A stretch of 64,000 nucleotides of DNA. Source: Candidatus Regiella endosymbiont of Tuberolachnus salignus (GTDB taxonomy: Bacteria > Pseudomonadota > Gammaproteobacteria > Enterobacterales > Enterobacteriaceae). Both the position numbers and the translations under genes were made by a program. Location: positions 3,179,436-3,243,435 of the forward strand of contig NZ_OZ026542.1 of NCBI RefSeq assembly GCF_964020115.1, read 5' to 3'. Of this stretch, positions 9,143 to 20,805 are shown piece after piece. Every line of letters begins with the position of its first letter. The first letter of the stretch is position 1. The notes beneath the pieces were generated by a model, which saw only the letters and a program-made list of their open reading frames with translations, was not told the origin of the DNA and did not search any database.

Positions 9143-10351
9143 GTGAAGAATCGCACTTTGGGCAGTATTTTTATCGTGGCGGGAACCACTATTGGTGCGG
9201 GAATGCTGGCAATGCCGCTGGCAGCAGCTGGTGTCGGTTTTGGCGTGACATTAGCATTATTGATCATGCTGTGGTTATTGATGTGCTACACCGCTTTGCT
9301 GCTGGTGGAAGTGTACCAACACGCTCCGGTCGATAAAGGATTAGGCTCTTTAGCTAAGCATTATCTTGGTACTTATTGGCAGTGGTTCACCGGTTTTAGT
9401 ATGTTATTTTTGATGTATTCGATTACCGCTGCTTATATTAGTGGGGCGGGTGAATTATTGGCGAAGAGCCTCAGTCAATGGACACAGCAACCCTTTTCTG
9501 CCGCTTATGCTAGCTTACTGTTTACTGTGGTGGCTGGTGGAGTGGTGTGTATTAGTACACATTCGGTTGATTTTTTTAATCGTATTTTATTTGGCATAAA
9601 AATTATTTTTTTAATTATTATGCTCGTATTAATTATGCCTTATGTTGAAAAAAATAATCTAATGACGATGCCCTTGGAGCAGGGATTAGTGGTTTCAGCA
9701 ATCCCCATTATTTTTGCTTCATTTGGTTTCCATAGTAGCGTACCCAGTATTGTGAGTTATATGGGAGGAAATGTTCGTGCATTACGTTGGGTTTTTATTA
9801 TTGGTAGTGCTATTCCATTAGTCATTTATATTTTTTGGCAACTTGCCATCTTAGGGGCGCTTCCTTCGCAGACTTTTATCGGTATTTTGGCGCAACAGGC
9901 TGGATTAAACGGTTTGCTTGAAGCGCTCTACAGGCTAATTGATTCCCCCGGTGTTCAATTATCGGTAAATTTGTTTGCTAATCTTGCGTTAGCCACGTCA
10001 TTCCTTGGGGTGTCTCTTGGGCTGTTTGATTACTTGGCTGATTTGTTTAAGCGTGGCAATAGCTTAAGTGGCCGCTTACAAACGGGGCTAATGACTTTTC
10101 TTCCGCCATTAATGTTTGCCCTTTTTTACCCACGTGGCTTTATTATGGCGCTTGGTTTTGCTGCTGCGGCACTGGCAGTACTGGCATTATTACTGCCGTC
10201 ATCGTTGGCTTGGAAAGTGCGTAAAATGCACCAAAATGATCAGCAAGTATGGGGAGGCTCTCCCGCATTGATATTAGTGTTTATTTGTGGTTTGGCGGTG
10301 ATTGCTATTCAGATAGGTATTGTGATGGGTATTTTACCTGCAGTTGGTTGA
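9143..10351 (+). CDS. tyrP: Tyrosine-specific proton symporter TyrP
   Basis: An aromatic amino acid permease of the Mtr/TnaB/TyrP family with about 11 membrane helices. It agrees with E. coli TyrP throughout: [73 protein letters not shown], and [20 protein letters not shown]. It imports tyrosine across the inner membrane. I prefer the GTG at 9143, which gives (V/M)KNRTLGS as in E. coli and has AGAGGG about 6 bases upstream; the ATG at 9113 would add ten unusual lysine-rich residues. A palindromic repeat follows the stop directly. Confidence 0.93.
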   Translation: MKNRTLGSIFIVAGTTIGAGMLAMPLAAAGVGFGVTLALLIMLWLLMCYTALLLVEVYQHAPVDKGLGSLAKHYLGTYWQWFTGFSMLFLMYSITAAYISGAGELLAKSLSQWTQQPFSAAYASLLFTVVAGGVVCISTHSVDFFNRILFGIKIIFLIIMLVLIMPYVEKNNLMTMPLEQGLVVSAIPIIFASFGFHSSVPSIVSYMGGNVRALRWVFIIGSAIPLVIYIFWQLAILGALPSQTFIGILAQQAGLNGLLEALYRLIDSPGVQLSVNLFANLALATSFLGVSLGLFDYLADLFKRGNSLSGRLQTGLMTFLPPLMFALFYPRGFIMALGFAAAALAVLALLLPSSLAWKVRKMHQNDQQVWGGSPALILVFICGLAVIAIQIGIVMGILPAVG

Positions 10352-10352
10352 T

Positions 10353-10488
10353 ACCTCTTTCGAAACCTACTGCGTTATGCGAATCCTGCGTTTCCCGGTG
10401 CGCGCAATCCTCACGTACTTATGGCAACGAGGTTGCTGTGCGCTCTGTACCTTGACTTCGCATAACGAACTACGGTTTCGAAAGAGGT
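10353..10488. repeat. Palindromic intergenic repeat, family 2
   Basis: The ends ACCTCTTTCGAAACC and GGTTTCGAAAGAGGT are perfect inverted copies. Inner arms GCGTTATGCGAA / TTCGCATAACG continue the pairing, with a GC-rich centre. It starts 2 bases after the tyrP stop. Its end sequences differ from the repeat at 2541, so this is a separate family. It may act as a transcription end hairpin. Confidence 0.75.
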
Positions 10489-10524
10489 CTATACCGTTCT
10501 ATTTCAAATGAATGAGAAAACATC

Positions 10525-10965
10525 ATGATAGCCCCACATCCCTTCGGCTACGACATCACGGCTGTTGATTTGGCCAATAGATTTAGTGTACATCGTCAAT
10601 GGGAAGATCGTTATCGTCAACTTATTTTATTGGCTCAGCAGTTACCGCCATTATCAAGCGTACTAAAGCAACCCCAGATAGAATTATCAGGATGTGAAAA
10701 TAGAGTCTGGTTGGGTTATCAGCGTTTAGATAACGGTAACCTGCATTTTTATGGTGACAGTGACGGACGTATTGTGCGTGGATTATTAACGGTATTATTG
10801 ACAGCAATTGAAAATAAAACACCACAATATTTACGGCAGCAAGATCCATTAATTCTATTTAATCAATTAGGACTATACCAACAACTAAGTACTTCCCGCG
10901 TTAATGGTTTACAGAGGTTGAGCCAACGGGTTTTGACTATCGTTAGCTCTGGTATATTAAATTAG
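10525..10965 (+). CDS. csdE: Sulfur acceptor protein CsdE (SufE family)
   Basis: A 146-residue SufE-like protein. It contains the signature GCENRVWLGY with Cys57 as the sulfur-accepting residue, plus FYGDSDGRIVRGLL and FNQLGLYQQLSTSR, all matching E. coli CsdE (147). CsdE takes persulfide sulfur from the cysteine desulfurase CsdA and passes it on, including towards tRNA modification by TcdA. csdA normally precedes csdE; here the upstream gene is tyrP, so csdA has been lost or moved. Confidence 0.92.
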   Translation: MIAPHPFGYDITAVDLANRFSVHRQWEDRYRQLILLAQQLPPLSSVLKQPQIELSGCENRVWLGYQRLDNGNLHFYGDSDGRIVRGLLTVLLTAIENKTPQYLRQQDPLILFNQLGLYQQLSTSRVNGLQRLSQRVLTIVSSGILN

Positions 10966-10972
10966 TATTTAT

Positions 10973-12004
10973 GGAAACCCTGAAAAACCGCTAAAAGTAG
11001 TCTATTCTGTTAGCAATAATTTTTTTAGGTTAATAGTGAAATGAAAACGAAATCGACGAGACGAGGCGACTTTTAAGCGCAAATGAATAGGATAGTTCCC
11101 TGGGAAAAGATTCTGGCCAAACTCAGTCGTCATTATCCGAAGGCAAGCTCTAAAGGCGGCAGACCGGCGAAACCGTTAGAAGTGATGCTGCGGATTTATT
11201 TTTTACAGAATGGGTTTAATTATGCTGATTTATCGATGGAAGAAGCGTTATACGACATCCCCTTATTACGTCAATTTGCGGGGGTATGTGTCGATGCCAT
11301 TCCCTCCGATCCCACTATCCTGCATTTTCGTCATTGGCTGGAAAAACATCATTTAAGCGAAGCGCTGTTTGAAGAAATTAATACGCATTTAGCTTCGCTT
11401 CAGCTATTTATCAAACGGGGTAGCATTGTCGATGCTACGATTATTGATGCACCCAGTTCAACTCAAAACCGGCAAAATACTCGTGAGCCAGACATGAAAG
11501 CCACCCGTAAAGGCAATCAGTGTTACTTTGGTATGAAAGCGCATATTGGTGTGGATGCACAGACGGGTCTGGTGCATTCCCTGGTAGGAACCTCGGCGAA
11601 TGTAGCCGAGGTAACGCAAGTTCATCACCTTCTTCACGGCCAAGAAGAGGTTGTTCATGGTGATGCCGGTTATAAAGGCGTGATGCGACGCAGTGAACAT
11701 CAACATCGTGCGGTCATCTGGCACATCCCCCGACGGAGGGTATTGGCCTTGCCCGGGCAGGAGCAGCAGGTATGGGAAAAACATCGGCATCAGCAAAGTC
11801 TCAACGCGAAAATCCGGGCTAAAGTAGAACCCCCCTTCCGTGTATTAAAATGCCAGTTCAACTTTAGAAAAGTGCGCTACAAGGGCTTGGCAAAAAATAC
11901 CGCGCAGTTATTCAGCTTATTTGCTTTGACCAATCTCTTTCTCGCTAGAAAAATTTTGTTTTGTCGCCCCTAATTGACCTTTGATACTGAAAAATGTGTA
12001 GCTA
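10973..12004 (+). mobile_element. IS5-type element, copy 1, right end lost
   Basis: The left terminus GGAAACCCTGAAAAACCG (10973-10990) is the same as in the copies at 19654 and 20806. After the transposase stop, similarity to the tail of copy 2 persists only through GATACTGAAAAA and then stops near 12004, so the right inverted repeat is missing and the element cannot move as a unit. Confidence 0.8.
11083..11973 (+). CDS. IS5-family transposase (copy 1)
   Basis: A DDE transposase of 296 residues with GRPAKPLEVMLRIYFLQ near the N-terminus, the first catalytic Asp in SIVDATIIDAPSS, the second in VHGDAGYKG, and Glu in KVEPPFRVLK. Copies 2 and 3 have [10 protein letters not shown], so this copy carries a His-to-Pro change next to the catalytic Glu. 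The intact copy 2 starts 14 codons earlier (MKTKSTRRGD); here one T is missing in the corresponding T run, producing a stop, so translation would have to use the inner ATG at 11083. Activity is doubtful. Confidence 0.85.
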   Translation: MNRIVPWEKILAKLSRHYPKASSKGGRPAKPLEVMLRIYFLQNGFNYADLSMEEALYDIPLLRQFAGVCVDAIPSDPTILHFRHWLEKHHLSEALFEEINTHLASLQLFIKRGSIVDATIIDAPSSTQNRQNTREPDMKATRKGNQCYFGMKAHIGVDAQTGLVHSLVGTSANVAEVTQVHHLLHGQEEVVHGDAGYKGVMRRSEHQHRAVIWHIPRRRVLALPGQEQQVWEKHRHQQSLNAKIRAKVEPPFRVLKCQFNFRKVRYKGLAKNTAQLFSLFALTNLFLARKILFCRP

Positions 12005-12038
12005 GCATCTGTATACTCATTCAACTTGAAGGTCTGGA

Positions 12039-12728
12039 TTAGATGGTTTGGAAATTATCGTTAATTCTGCCCCTGAGAAAGGGAGCAATTTTTGCCAATG
12101 TACTATCAAAAAATTCGGCTATAGCCGCCCGAAACTCTTTGGCTGAAGAGAAAAATGGTTGTTTCTGACACGCTCGTTCATGACCTTCCATAATCGCTCG
12201 ATGGGATTAAGATTAGGGCTATAAGGGGGTAAATAATGGAGTACGATAGCCTTCTCTAATGCGGCGTCTTTGACTCGCTGACGGCAATGATAGCCAGAAT
12301 TATCTAAAATAATGTGTATCTTTTGTGCATCAGGATAAGCCGTTTTGAGCTGCTCAAAAAAAGCGACGGTGGTTTCTGAATTCACCTGCTCAGGACGGGC
12401 ACTGACAACCTTCATGGTGCTCAATTCAATGGCACCCATGACATTAACCCGTGTTTTTGCCCCTGTTTTGACCAGCGGCTTATCTTTGCCTTTCCTTATC
12501 CAACCGCAGACCACTTTGGTGGCCATCGTTGGATGGGCTGAATCCATAAAAACAATCGGTTCATTCTTAAGAGCACTCTCTAGCAAAGTGAAATAAGACG
12601 CGATAAACGCTTCTTGCTGAGCAACATCCACTTTAACCGGCGTCGCTTTGGGCTGCTTATAGCTAAAACAATGCGCTTTCAGCCATTTTGTCATGCCAGA
12701 TACGGTGTAACAGACGCCAAACGGTGTT
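12039..12728 (-). pseudogene. IS630-type transposase remnant
   Basis: The C-terminal two thirds of an IS630-family transposase. The second and third catalytic residues are visible in HIILDNSGYH and YSPNLNPIERLW, with the first in PIVFMDSAHPT. The N-terminal helix-turn-helix part is cut by the IS3-type element beginning at 12729. Near 12150 the frame shifts: after NNHF the sense continues in another frame as EFRAAIAEFFDSTLAKIAP and ends at 12039. It is both truncated and frameshifted. It differs from the IS630-type element at 18764. Confidence 0.8.
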
Positions 12729-12757
12729 TGTCAATGTAGTTGTCGCTTGAAACTGTT

Positions 12758-13756
12758 TTATGCAGCACTTACTTCCGGATTCAGCATCACTTCATGAATA
12801 AAATTCCAGTTACGACAGCCTTTGCTCCAACGTTCGGGTTTTTTAGCTCGAGCTAATTCATAGATGGCTTTCCGTTTAGCTAATATTTCTTTATCTGCCT
12901 CCCTATGACGTTCATCTGGAGTAACGTACTTGATACCACTGTGTTTATGTTCAAGGTTGTACCCGTTCACAAACTGAGCTACCCAGGCTCTGGCATCATT
13001 GAGTAAAGTAAACCCCTCGGCTGGCCACTGGGGACAATATTTCACCGTTCGAAACAAGGATTCGGAATAAGGGTTATCATTGCTGACTCGTGGGCGAGAA
13101 TATGAACTGATTCCCCCCAGATCGTACATTTTCGCCAACAGGGTATAACTACGCATGGGGCCACCATTATCTGAATGAAGAATGATTTTTTTGCCCGCGC
13201 ATTTTTCTTTCCAGATGCATCGTTGCAGTAGCTCTGCAGCCTGTTCGCCGGATTCTTGTTCAAAAACGTCTGCCCCCACAATTTTCCGACTGAAAATGTC
13301 CATCATCATGTAGAGGTAAAGATGCCGACCTTTTATAGGTGTTGGCAAATAACTACTATCCCAGGACCATACCTGATTCGGTGCTGTCGTTTTTTGTGCG
13401 CCTGGACGTTTATAACTTCTCTCTCGATGTCTAGGTGTTAACAGTTTGTTCGCTTTGAGCACGCGATAAAACGTAGACTCAGAGGCGATATAAATTCCCC
13501 TATCAGCCAGCGTCGGAACGATGACATTCGGAGGGAAACTTGAAAACTCTGGTGAGTTACAGATTTCCATGATCCGCTGTCGTTCAGCATCAGACAATTT
13601 GTTGCTGGGGGCATTGCGAACGGCCGTTGACCGTTTGTCGGCCAGGGGAGCGTTGTGACAATTGTTGCGCCAGCGTTGCAGTGTTCTGACTGAAATCCCA
13701 ATGACCTGGCAGGCTTGCGCCTTACGAGCCCCCTGTTTCATCGCATTCCTAAGCAT
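12758..13756 (-). CDS. IS3-type OrfB, DDE integrase-core transposase
   Basis: A 332-residue rve-fold transposase with a second HTH (ACQVIGISVRTLQRWRN) and the catalytic triad in NQVWSWDSSYLP, ILHSDNGGPM and NDNPYSESLFRTVK (DDE). The frame stays open upstream of the ATG at 13756 through RLIPLPERLNIVD into the end of orfA. The functional protein is therefore probably an OrfAB fusion made by ribosomal frameshifting, as in other IS3-family members. Confidence 0.85.
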   Translation of the reverse strand: MLRNAMKQGARKAQACQVIGISVRTLQRWRNNCHNAPLADKRSTAVRNAPSNKLSDAERQRIMEICNSPEFSSFPPNVIVPTLADRGIYIASESTFYRVLKANKLLTPRHRERSYKRPGAQKTTAPNQVWSWDSSYLPTPIKGRHLYLYMMMDIFSRKIVGADVFEQESGEQAAELLQRCIWKEKCAGKKIILHSDNGGPMRSYTLLAKMYDLGGISSYSRPRVSNDNPYSESLFRTVKYCPQWPAEGFTLLNDARAWVAQFVNGYNLEHKHSGIKYVTPDERHREADKEILAKRKAIYELARAKKPERWSKGCRNWNFIHEVMLNPEVSAA

Positions 13757-13788
13757 ATCAACTATATTAAGCCGCTCCGGGAGAGGTA

Positions 13789-14298
13789 TTAGACGTCCTC
13801 GCTGTTGTCCCAGAGGGCATTGAACTTTTCCCTTAATACCAGTAGCGCTGCGGTTTCCGCCAGCGCCTTTTCTTTTCTGGTGAGTTCTTTTTCAAGTTCA
13901 CGGATCTTTTGTCTGTATTCTTTGACGACTTTATCAACTTTATGATTATTCAAGGCTTTCGGCTCATGAGCCCGGAGCGAAGCCGTTCGCCATTCCTTTA
14001 CCTGTTCAACAAACAATCCTTTGTGCCGACAGTATTCGGCCAGCTCAATTTCAGACATCACTGCGCTTTCAATGACCACCGCAAAACGCTGTTCGGGCGA
14101 CCAACCTTCGTTATTCTTTAAAAACTGCTCATCTTCACATAACAGGCCATCACTCATTAACTCGTTTCTCCATCTTGAAACAACCGAAGGGCTCACGTCT
14201 AGCTTCTTCGCTATTTGCCGGTGAGACCAATTATACGGAGGTTGAAGCCAGAGCAACCCTTGTTGCTTGATATTGATAGGCACGGGGTTTGCCGGCAT
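13789..14298 (-). CDS. IS3-type OrfA (HTH and coiled coil)
   Basis: A helix-turn-helix protein with the DNA-binding segment WSHRQIAKKLDVSPSVVSRWRNEL and a lysine/glutamate-rich coiled coil near the C-terminus (YRQKIRELEKELTRKEKAL), typical of the protein that pairs with an rve-type OrfB. I chose the ATG at 14298 because AAGGAGAACACC precedes it; an in-frame start ten codons upstream lacks a ribosome site. The downstream frame is entered by frameshifting (see orfB). Confidence 0.75.
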   Translation of the reverse strand: MPANPVPINIKQQGLLWLQPPYNWSHRQIAKKLDVSPSVVSRWRNELMSDGLLCEDEQFLKNNEGWSPEQRFAVVIESAVMSEIELAEYCRHKGLFVEQVKEWRTASLRAHEPKALNNHKVDKVVKEYRQKIRELEKELTRKEKALAETAALLVLREKFNALWDNSEDV

Positions 14299-14378
14299 GG
14301 TGTTCTCCTTAATATTAACAGGCGACAACTATGCTGACACAGGGGGTTATTCAGTGATCTTCTTGATGATAATATGCA

Positions 14379-14477
14379 CGTTACAAAGGCTTAGCTAAAA
14401 ATACGGCGCAATTATTCAGCTTATTTGCTTTGACCAATCTCTTTCTCGCTAGAAAAATTTTGTTTTGTCGCCCCTAA
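14379..14477 (+). pseudogene. 3' end of an IS5-type transposase gene
   Basis: Encodes the last ~33 residues of the IS5-type transposase (YKGLAKNTAQLFSLFALTN through the stop), identical in sense to copy 1. It is cut on the left and abuts an IS21 remnant three bases after its stop. Its first 24 or so bases recur in inverted orientation at 31041-31071. Confidence 0.8.
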
Positions 14478-14480
14478 TTG

Positions 14481-14980
<500 letters not shown>

Positions 14981-15081
14981 TCAGCGCTAATGATAAAAGA
15001 CCGTAAATTGCTAATTTAATTTGTCCACTCAAGCCAGAATGCAGTTTCCTTTGTGGTGACAAAGCCATGAGGGAAATAAGC

Positions 15082-17054
<1,973 letters not shown>

Positions 17055-17111
17055 CAAAAACTGGACATTTTAAAGTAGCAAAAAGTGGTCAATCTAAAGT
17101 AGCGTTGACAA

Positions 17112-17921
17112 GGTCAATGTGGCGTCAAACCGCGTATTCTCGGGGTGCCGGGTCATGATAATCACGCGGTGGCAACGGAATTGCTGTCGATTGCCGACTC
17201 GCTGGGGGCATTCGCTTATATCAGTGCCTATGGCTGCAAAACGAGCGATGAGGCACTAGACTACCGCAAAAATTTTAATCAACGTGAAGCCATGTTGATT
17301 TGGCCGGATTTTCTTAGCTGGGATACGGTGACCAAGAAAGAAAACACCGCCTGGGCAACCGCGCGGGCGCTCGGTCTACGCGCTAAAATTGACCAACAGA
17401 CCGGCTGGCACAAAACCCTCTCCAACGTCGGTGTTAACGGGGTTACCGGCATTTCCGCCGATGTCTATTGGGATCTGCAAAACCCCGCTACCGAGGCCAA
17501 TATAGTGAACCGGCATGGCGTTACCACGCTGATCCGCCAAGACGGCTACCGCTTTTGGGGCTCGCGTACCTGCTCCGATGATCCGCTGTTTCAGTTTGAA
17601 AACTACACCCGCACCGCGCAAGTGCTGGCCGATACCTTAGCGAACGCTCATCTGTGGGCGATGGGCAAACCGATCCACCCCTCCTTAATCAAGGATGTGG
17701 TCGAAGGCATCAGCGCCACCTTTCGGGCGCTAAAATCGGCGGGGTATCTTATCGACGGCCACTGCTGGTTTGATGACAGCATCAATGACAAAGATGCCCT
17801 CAAAGCAGGCAGACTGGTGATTGATTACGATTACACGCCGGTGCCGCCGTTAGAAAATCTAACATTGCGGCAACGTATTACTGATCGTTATCTTATCAAC
17901 TTGGCACAACAGGGCGCGTAA
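17112..17921 (+). pseudogene. FI: P2-type contractile tail sheath protein FI, 5'-truncated
   Basis: About 269 C-terminal residues of a P2 gpFI-like sheath (full length ~396). The frame enters directly from the end of IS21 copy A with [21 protein letters not shown], the counterpart of the P2 segment in the middle of the protein, and continues through [22 protein letters not shown] to the normal C-terminus. The N-terminal third has been removed by the insertion. The tube gene follows 12 bases later in the standard P2 order FI-FII, which shows that remnants of a P2-like phage exist beside the lambdoid one. Confidence 0.9.
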
Positions 17922-17933
17922 GGAGAAAAGAGC

Positions 17934-18449
17934 ATGGCATTACCACGCAAACTTAAATATTTTAACCTGTTTAACGACGGCGATAATTACCAAGGTGTCG
18001 TCGAATCCATTACCTTACCCAAACTGGTACGCCAACTGGAAGCCTATCGCGGGGGCGGCATGAACGGCAGCGCCAAAATTGATCTCGGTCTGGAAGAAGG
18101 CGCGATAGACATGGAATGGACGCTGGGCGGTGTCGAAGCCCAAGTGTATCGACAATGGGGCTGTGCCAAAATTGACGGCGTGCAACTGCGCTTCTCAGGC
18201 TCTCTGCAACGCGATGATACCGGGGACATCACTCAGATTGAAGTGGTGACACGCGGGCGTCATCAGGAAATTGACAGTGGCGATTACAAACAGGGCGACA
18301 ACTCCCAAACCAAAATTGCATCCAAAAATACTTATTACAAATTAACCCTTAATCACAAGGTAATCATCGAAATTGACACCCTCAATATGATTGAAATCGT
18401 GGAGGGCGTCGACGTGCTCAAAGAACATCGACGTGCCATTGGATTATGA
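17934..18449 (+). CDS. FII: P2-type tail tube protein FII
   Basis: A 171-residue protein matching P2 gpFII (172) end to end: MALPRKLKYFNLFNDGDNY, VVESITLPKLVRQLE, GGGMNGSAKIDLGLEEGAI, FSGSLQRDDTGD, EIDTLNMIEIVEGVDVLKEHRR. It forms the inner tube of the contractile tail. AGGAGAAAAG precedes the ATG. The reading frame is complete, but it is orphaned: the sheath is broken and the usual downstream genes (E, T, U, D) are absent. Confidence 0.95.
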   Translation: MALPRKLKYFNLFNDGDNYQGVVESITLPKLVRQLEAYRGGGMNGSAKIDLGLEEGAIDMEWTLGGVEAQVYRQWGCAKIDGVQLRFSGSLQRDDTGDITQIEVVTRGRHQEIDSGDYKQGDNSQTKIASKNTYYKLTLNHKVIIEIDTLNMIEIVEGVDVLKEHRRAIGL

Positions 18450-18657
18450 TCGCTTATTTTACTCGGTCTCACCAGGCCAATGCCGTCTTACCCTAGCATT
18501 ACAGTGTCATTTGCGAACCTGATCGCATTTTTCTCTCTTACTGGAATAAAACATGAGCAAATCGATAGCGAAATCACCGAACGAGGTTATGTAATGGTCT
18601 AATGTTTCCGGACACTTTTGAAGAGCTGTAATAAACTGCAAATCAGAGGTGTATAAA
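18450..18657. other. Unassigned spacer after FII
   Basis: No gene recognised. The right part (from about 18600, TGTTTCCGGACACTTTTGAAG) looks like the left end of an IS3-type element preceding the orfA fragment. The left part may be eroded phage DNA. Confidence 0.4.
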
Positions 18658-18763
18658 ATGAAAAGTAAAAAGAAGCCATCGACATTTACGCTGGAGTTTA
18701 AACAAGACGCAGCAAAGTTAGTCCTGGAAAAAGCGTATACGTGCAAACAAGCGTCAGAGAGTT
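18658..18763 (+). pseudogene. IS3-type orfA N-terminal fragment
   Basis: MKSKKKPSTFTLEFKQDAAK and the following KAYTCKQASESL are the typical start of an IS3-family OrfA helix-turn-helix protein. The gene is cut after ~35 codons by the IS630-type element at 18764. The rest is not in the window. Confidence 0.75.
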
Positions 18764-19652
18764 TATGGCATAGGTGGTATAAATTGATGTATAATACTGA
18801 GATGACCTATCCATTAAAATTTCGCCAACATGTCTTGGCTATTAAAACGCAAGAAAAGCTCACTTATGCCCAAACAGCGACACGTTTTTGTGTGGGGACA
18901 GCGAGCCTGATGCGCTGGGCTAAACGCATAGAACCTTGCCTGACTCGAGATAAACCCGCTACCAAAATAAACCAAGCGGCGTTAATCCTTGACGTAGAAA
19001 CCTATCCTGACGCGTCTCAATACGAACGCGCTCAACGTATGGGGGTTAGTGCTCGAGGTATCTGCGATGCGTTAAAACGTGCCGGGTTTAGCTATAAAAA
19101 AAACATTTTATCATCCCAAAATCGACGTCCAAGCGCGAAAAGATTTCCAAAACAAGCTCCAGGCCTATGAAGCCTGTGATACCCCGATAGTTTACGTGGA
19201 TGAAAGCGGTTTTGCCCATGATATGCCACGTCTTTATGGTGATTCAATGAAAGGTAAGCGCTGTTACGGCCAACACGATTGGCATGCCAAAGCACGTACT
19301 AACGTTATTGGTGCCCAGCTTAACGGAAAATTAACCCCCGTTTGTACCTTCGATTGCCATATCAACAGCGATATTTTTCATGCCTGGGTCATGCAAGACT
19401 TACTACCAAAATCTCCCCAAGGGGCTGTCATCGTAATGGATAATGTCAGCTTCCATAAACGTCAAGACACCCAGGCTGCTATACAGAAAGCCGGCTTTAT
19501 TCTCGAATATCTTCCTACTTATTCTCCTGATATGAACCCCATTGAGCATAAATGGGCTCAAGCAAAAGCCCTTCGCAGAAAGCGCCAATGTGATATCCAT
19601 ACCTTGTTTTCTGCACCTTTATTTTAAATCAATTTATACCGCTTATGCCATA
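18764..19652 (+). mobile_element. IS630-type insertion sequence
   Basis: Inverted ends TATGGCATAGGTGGTATAAA and, at the right, the inverted TATGGCATAAGCGGTATAAA. Both begin with TA, the duplicated target of IS630/Tc1-type elements. It sits inside an IS3-type orfA. Length is ~889 bp with one transposase spread over two frames. Confidence 0.85.
18802..19627 (+). CDS. IS630-family transposase in two frames
   Basis: The first frame (18802-19170) carries the HTH region (KFRQHVLAIKTQEKLTYAQ and following) up to GFSYKK. The second frame (from ~19100) continues with YHPKIDVQARKDFQ and the DDE core: VYVDESGFAHD, VIVMDNVSFHK and YSPDMNPIEHKWAQ. The switch occurs in a run of eight A residues at 19096-19103, a classical slippery site, so this may be a programmed frameshift rather than a mutation. 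Ends at 19627 inside the right inverted repeat. Confidence 0.82.
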
Positions 19653-19653
19653 A

Positions 19654-20801
19654 GGAAGCCCTGAAAAACCGATAATGAATGCTATATTTTGAGCTAATAG
19701 CGTTAATTCTTAAAGTCATGTAATAAAAAAGGAAAGGAATGCACTCTTTTTTTACGGTATAGAGACGGCGGATACACTTTTTTTCAGTATCAATGGAAAA
19801 TCAGGGGTTACAGAGCAGGATTTTTCTAGCGAGAAAGAGATTGGTCAAAGCAAATAAGCTGAATAACTGCGCGGTATTTTTTGCCAAGCCCTTGTAGCGC
19901 ACTTTTCTAAAGTTGAACTGACATTTTAACACCCGAAAGGGATGTTCAACCTTAGCCCGGATTTTCGCAATAAGACTTTGCCGATGCCGATGTTTCTCCC
20001 ATACCTGCTGCTCCTGCCCGGGCAAGGCCAATACCCTCCGTCGGGGGATGTGCCAGATGACCGCACGATGTTGATGTTCACTGCGTCGCATCACGCCTTT
20101 ATAACCGGCATCACCATGGACAACCTCTTCTTGGCCGTGAAGAAGGTGATGAACTTGCGTTACCTCGGCTACATTCGCCGAGGTTCCTACCAGGGAATGC
20201 ACCAGACCCGTCTGTGCATCCACACCAATATGCGCTTTCATACCAAAGTAACACTGATTGCCTTTACGGGTGGCTTTCATTTCAGGATCGCGGCCATTTT
20301 GCCGGTTTTTAGTTGAACTGGGTGCATGAATGATCGTAGCATCAACAATACTACCCCGTTTGATAAACAGCCCACACGAAGCTAAATGCGCATTGACCTC
20401 TTCAAACAATGATTCGCTTAAATGATGTTTTTCCAGCCAGTGTCGAAAATGCAGAATGGTGGGATCGGAGGGAATCGCATCGACGGAGACACCGGTAAAT
20501 TGACGTAGTAAGGGGATGTCATATAACGCTTCTTCCATCGATAAATCAGCGTAATTAAACCCATTTTGTAAAAAATAAATCCGCAGCATCACCTCTAAAG
20601 GTTTTGCCGGTCTTCCCCCTTTGGCTGTTGGCTTAGGATAATTGATACTGAGTTTAGACAGAATTTTTTCCCAGGGAACTATCCTATTCATCTGCGCTAA
20701 AAAGTCGCCTCGTCTCGTCGATTTCGTTTTCATTTCACTATTAACCTAAAAAAATTATTAATGACAGAATAGACTACTTTTAGCGGTTTTTCAGGGCTTC
20801 C
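19654..20801 (-). mobile_element. IS5-type element, copy 2 (intact)
   Basis: Perfect 18-bp inverted ends GGAAGCCCTGAAAAACCG (19654-19671) and its complement (20784-20801) flank one transposase on the reverse strand. A 147-bp tail after the stop completes the element. Copy 3 starts only four bases (ATAT) beyond its right end. It is the best-preserved of the three copies. Confidence 0.9.
19801..20733 (-). CDS. IS5-family transposase (copy 2, full length)
   Basis: 310 residues starting MKTKSTRRGDFLAQMNRIVPW; this is the complete N-terminus that copy 1 has lost by a one-base deletion. DDE residues are in SIVDATIIHAPSS, VHGDAGYKG and [10 protein letters not shown]. It differs from copy 1 at scattered positions (for example TGVSVDAIPSD versus AGVCVDAIPSD), so the copies are not the result of a single recent burst. 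Confidence 0.9.
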   Translation of the reverse strand: MKTKSTRRGDFLAQMNRIVPWEKILSKLSINYPKPTAKGGRPAKPLEVMLRIYFLQNGFNYADLSMEEALYDIPLLRQFTGVSVDAIPSDPTILHFRHWLEKHHLSESLFEEVNAHLASCGLFIKRGSIVDATIIHAPSSTKNRQNGRDPEMKATRKGNQCYFGMKAHIGVDAQTGLVHSLVGTSANVAEVTQVHHLLHGQEEVVHGDAGYKGVMRRSEHQHRAVIWHIPRRRVLALPGQEQQVWEKHRHRQSLIAKIRAKVEHPFRVLKCQFNFRKVRYKGLAKNTAQLFSLFALTNLFLARKILLCNP

Positions 20802-20805
20802 ATAT

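Larger units (their letters stand above)
12729..14339 (-). mobile_element. IS3-type two-ORF insertion sequence
   Basis: Terminal repeats TGTCAATGTAGTTGTCGC at 12729 and, inverted, TGTCAGCATAGTTGTCGC ending at 14339 bound two overlapping-type reading frames on the reverse strand. The element interrupts the IS630-type remnant on its left. Length is about 1.6 kb. Both frames look intact, so this may be one of the few complete elements here. Confidence 0.75.

Noticed and set aside
18507..18746. 79-codon reverse-strand frame
   Set aside because: Overlaps the IS3-type orfA fragment antisense and has no recognisable composition or start signal.
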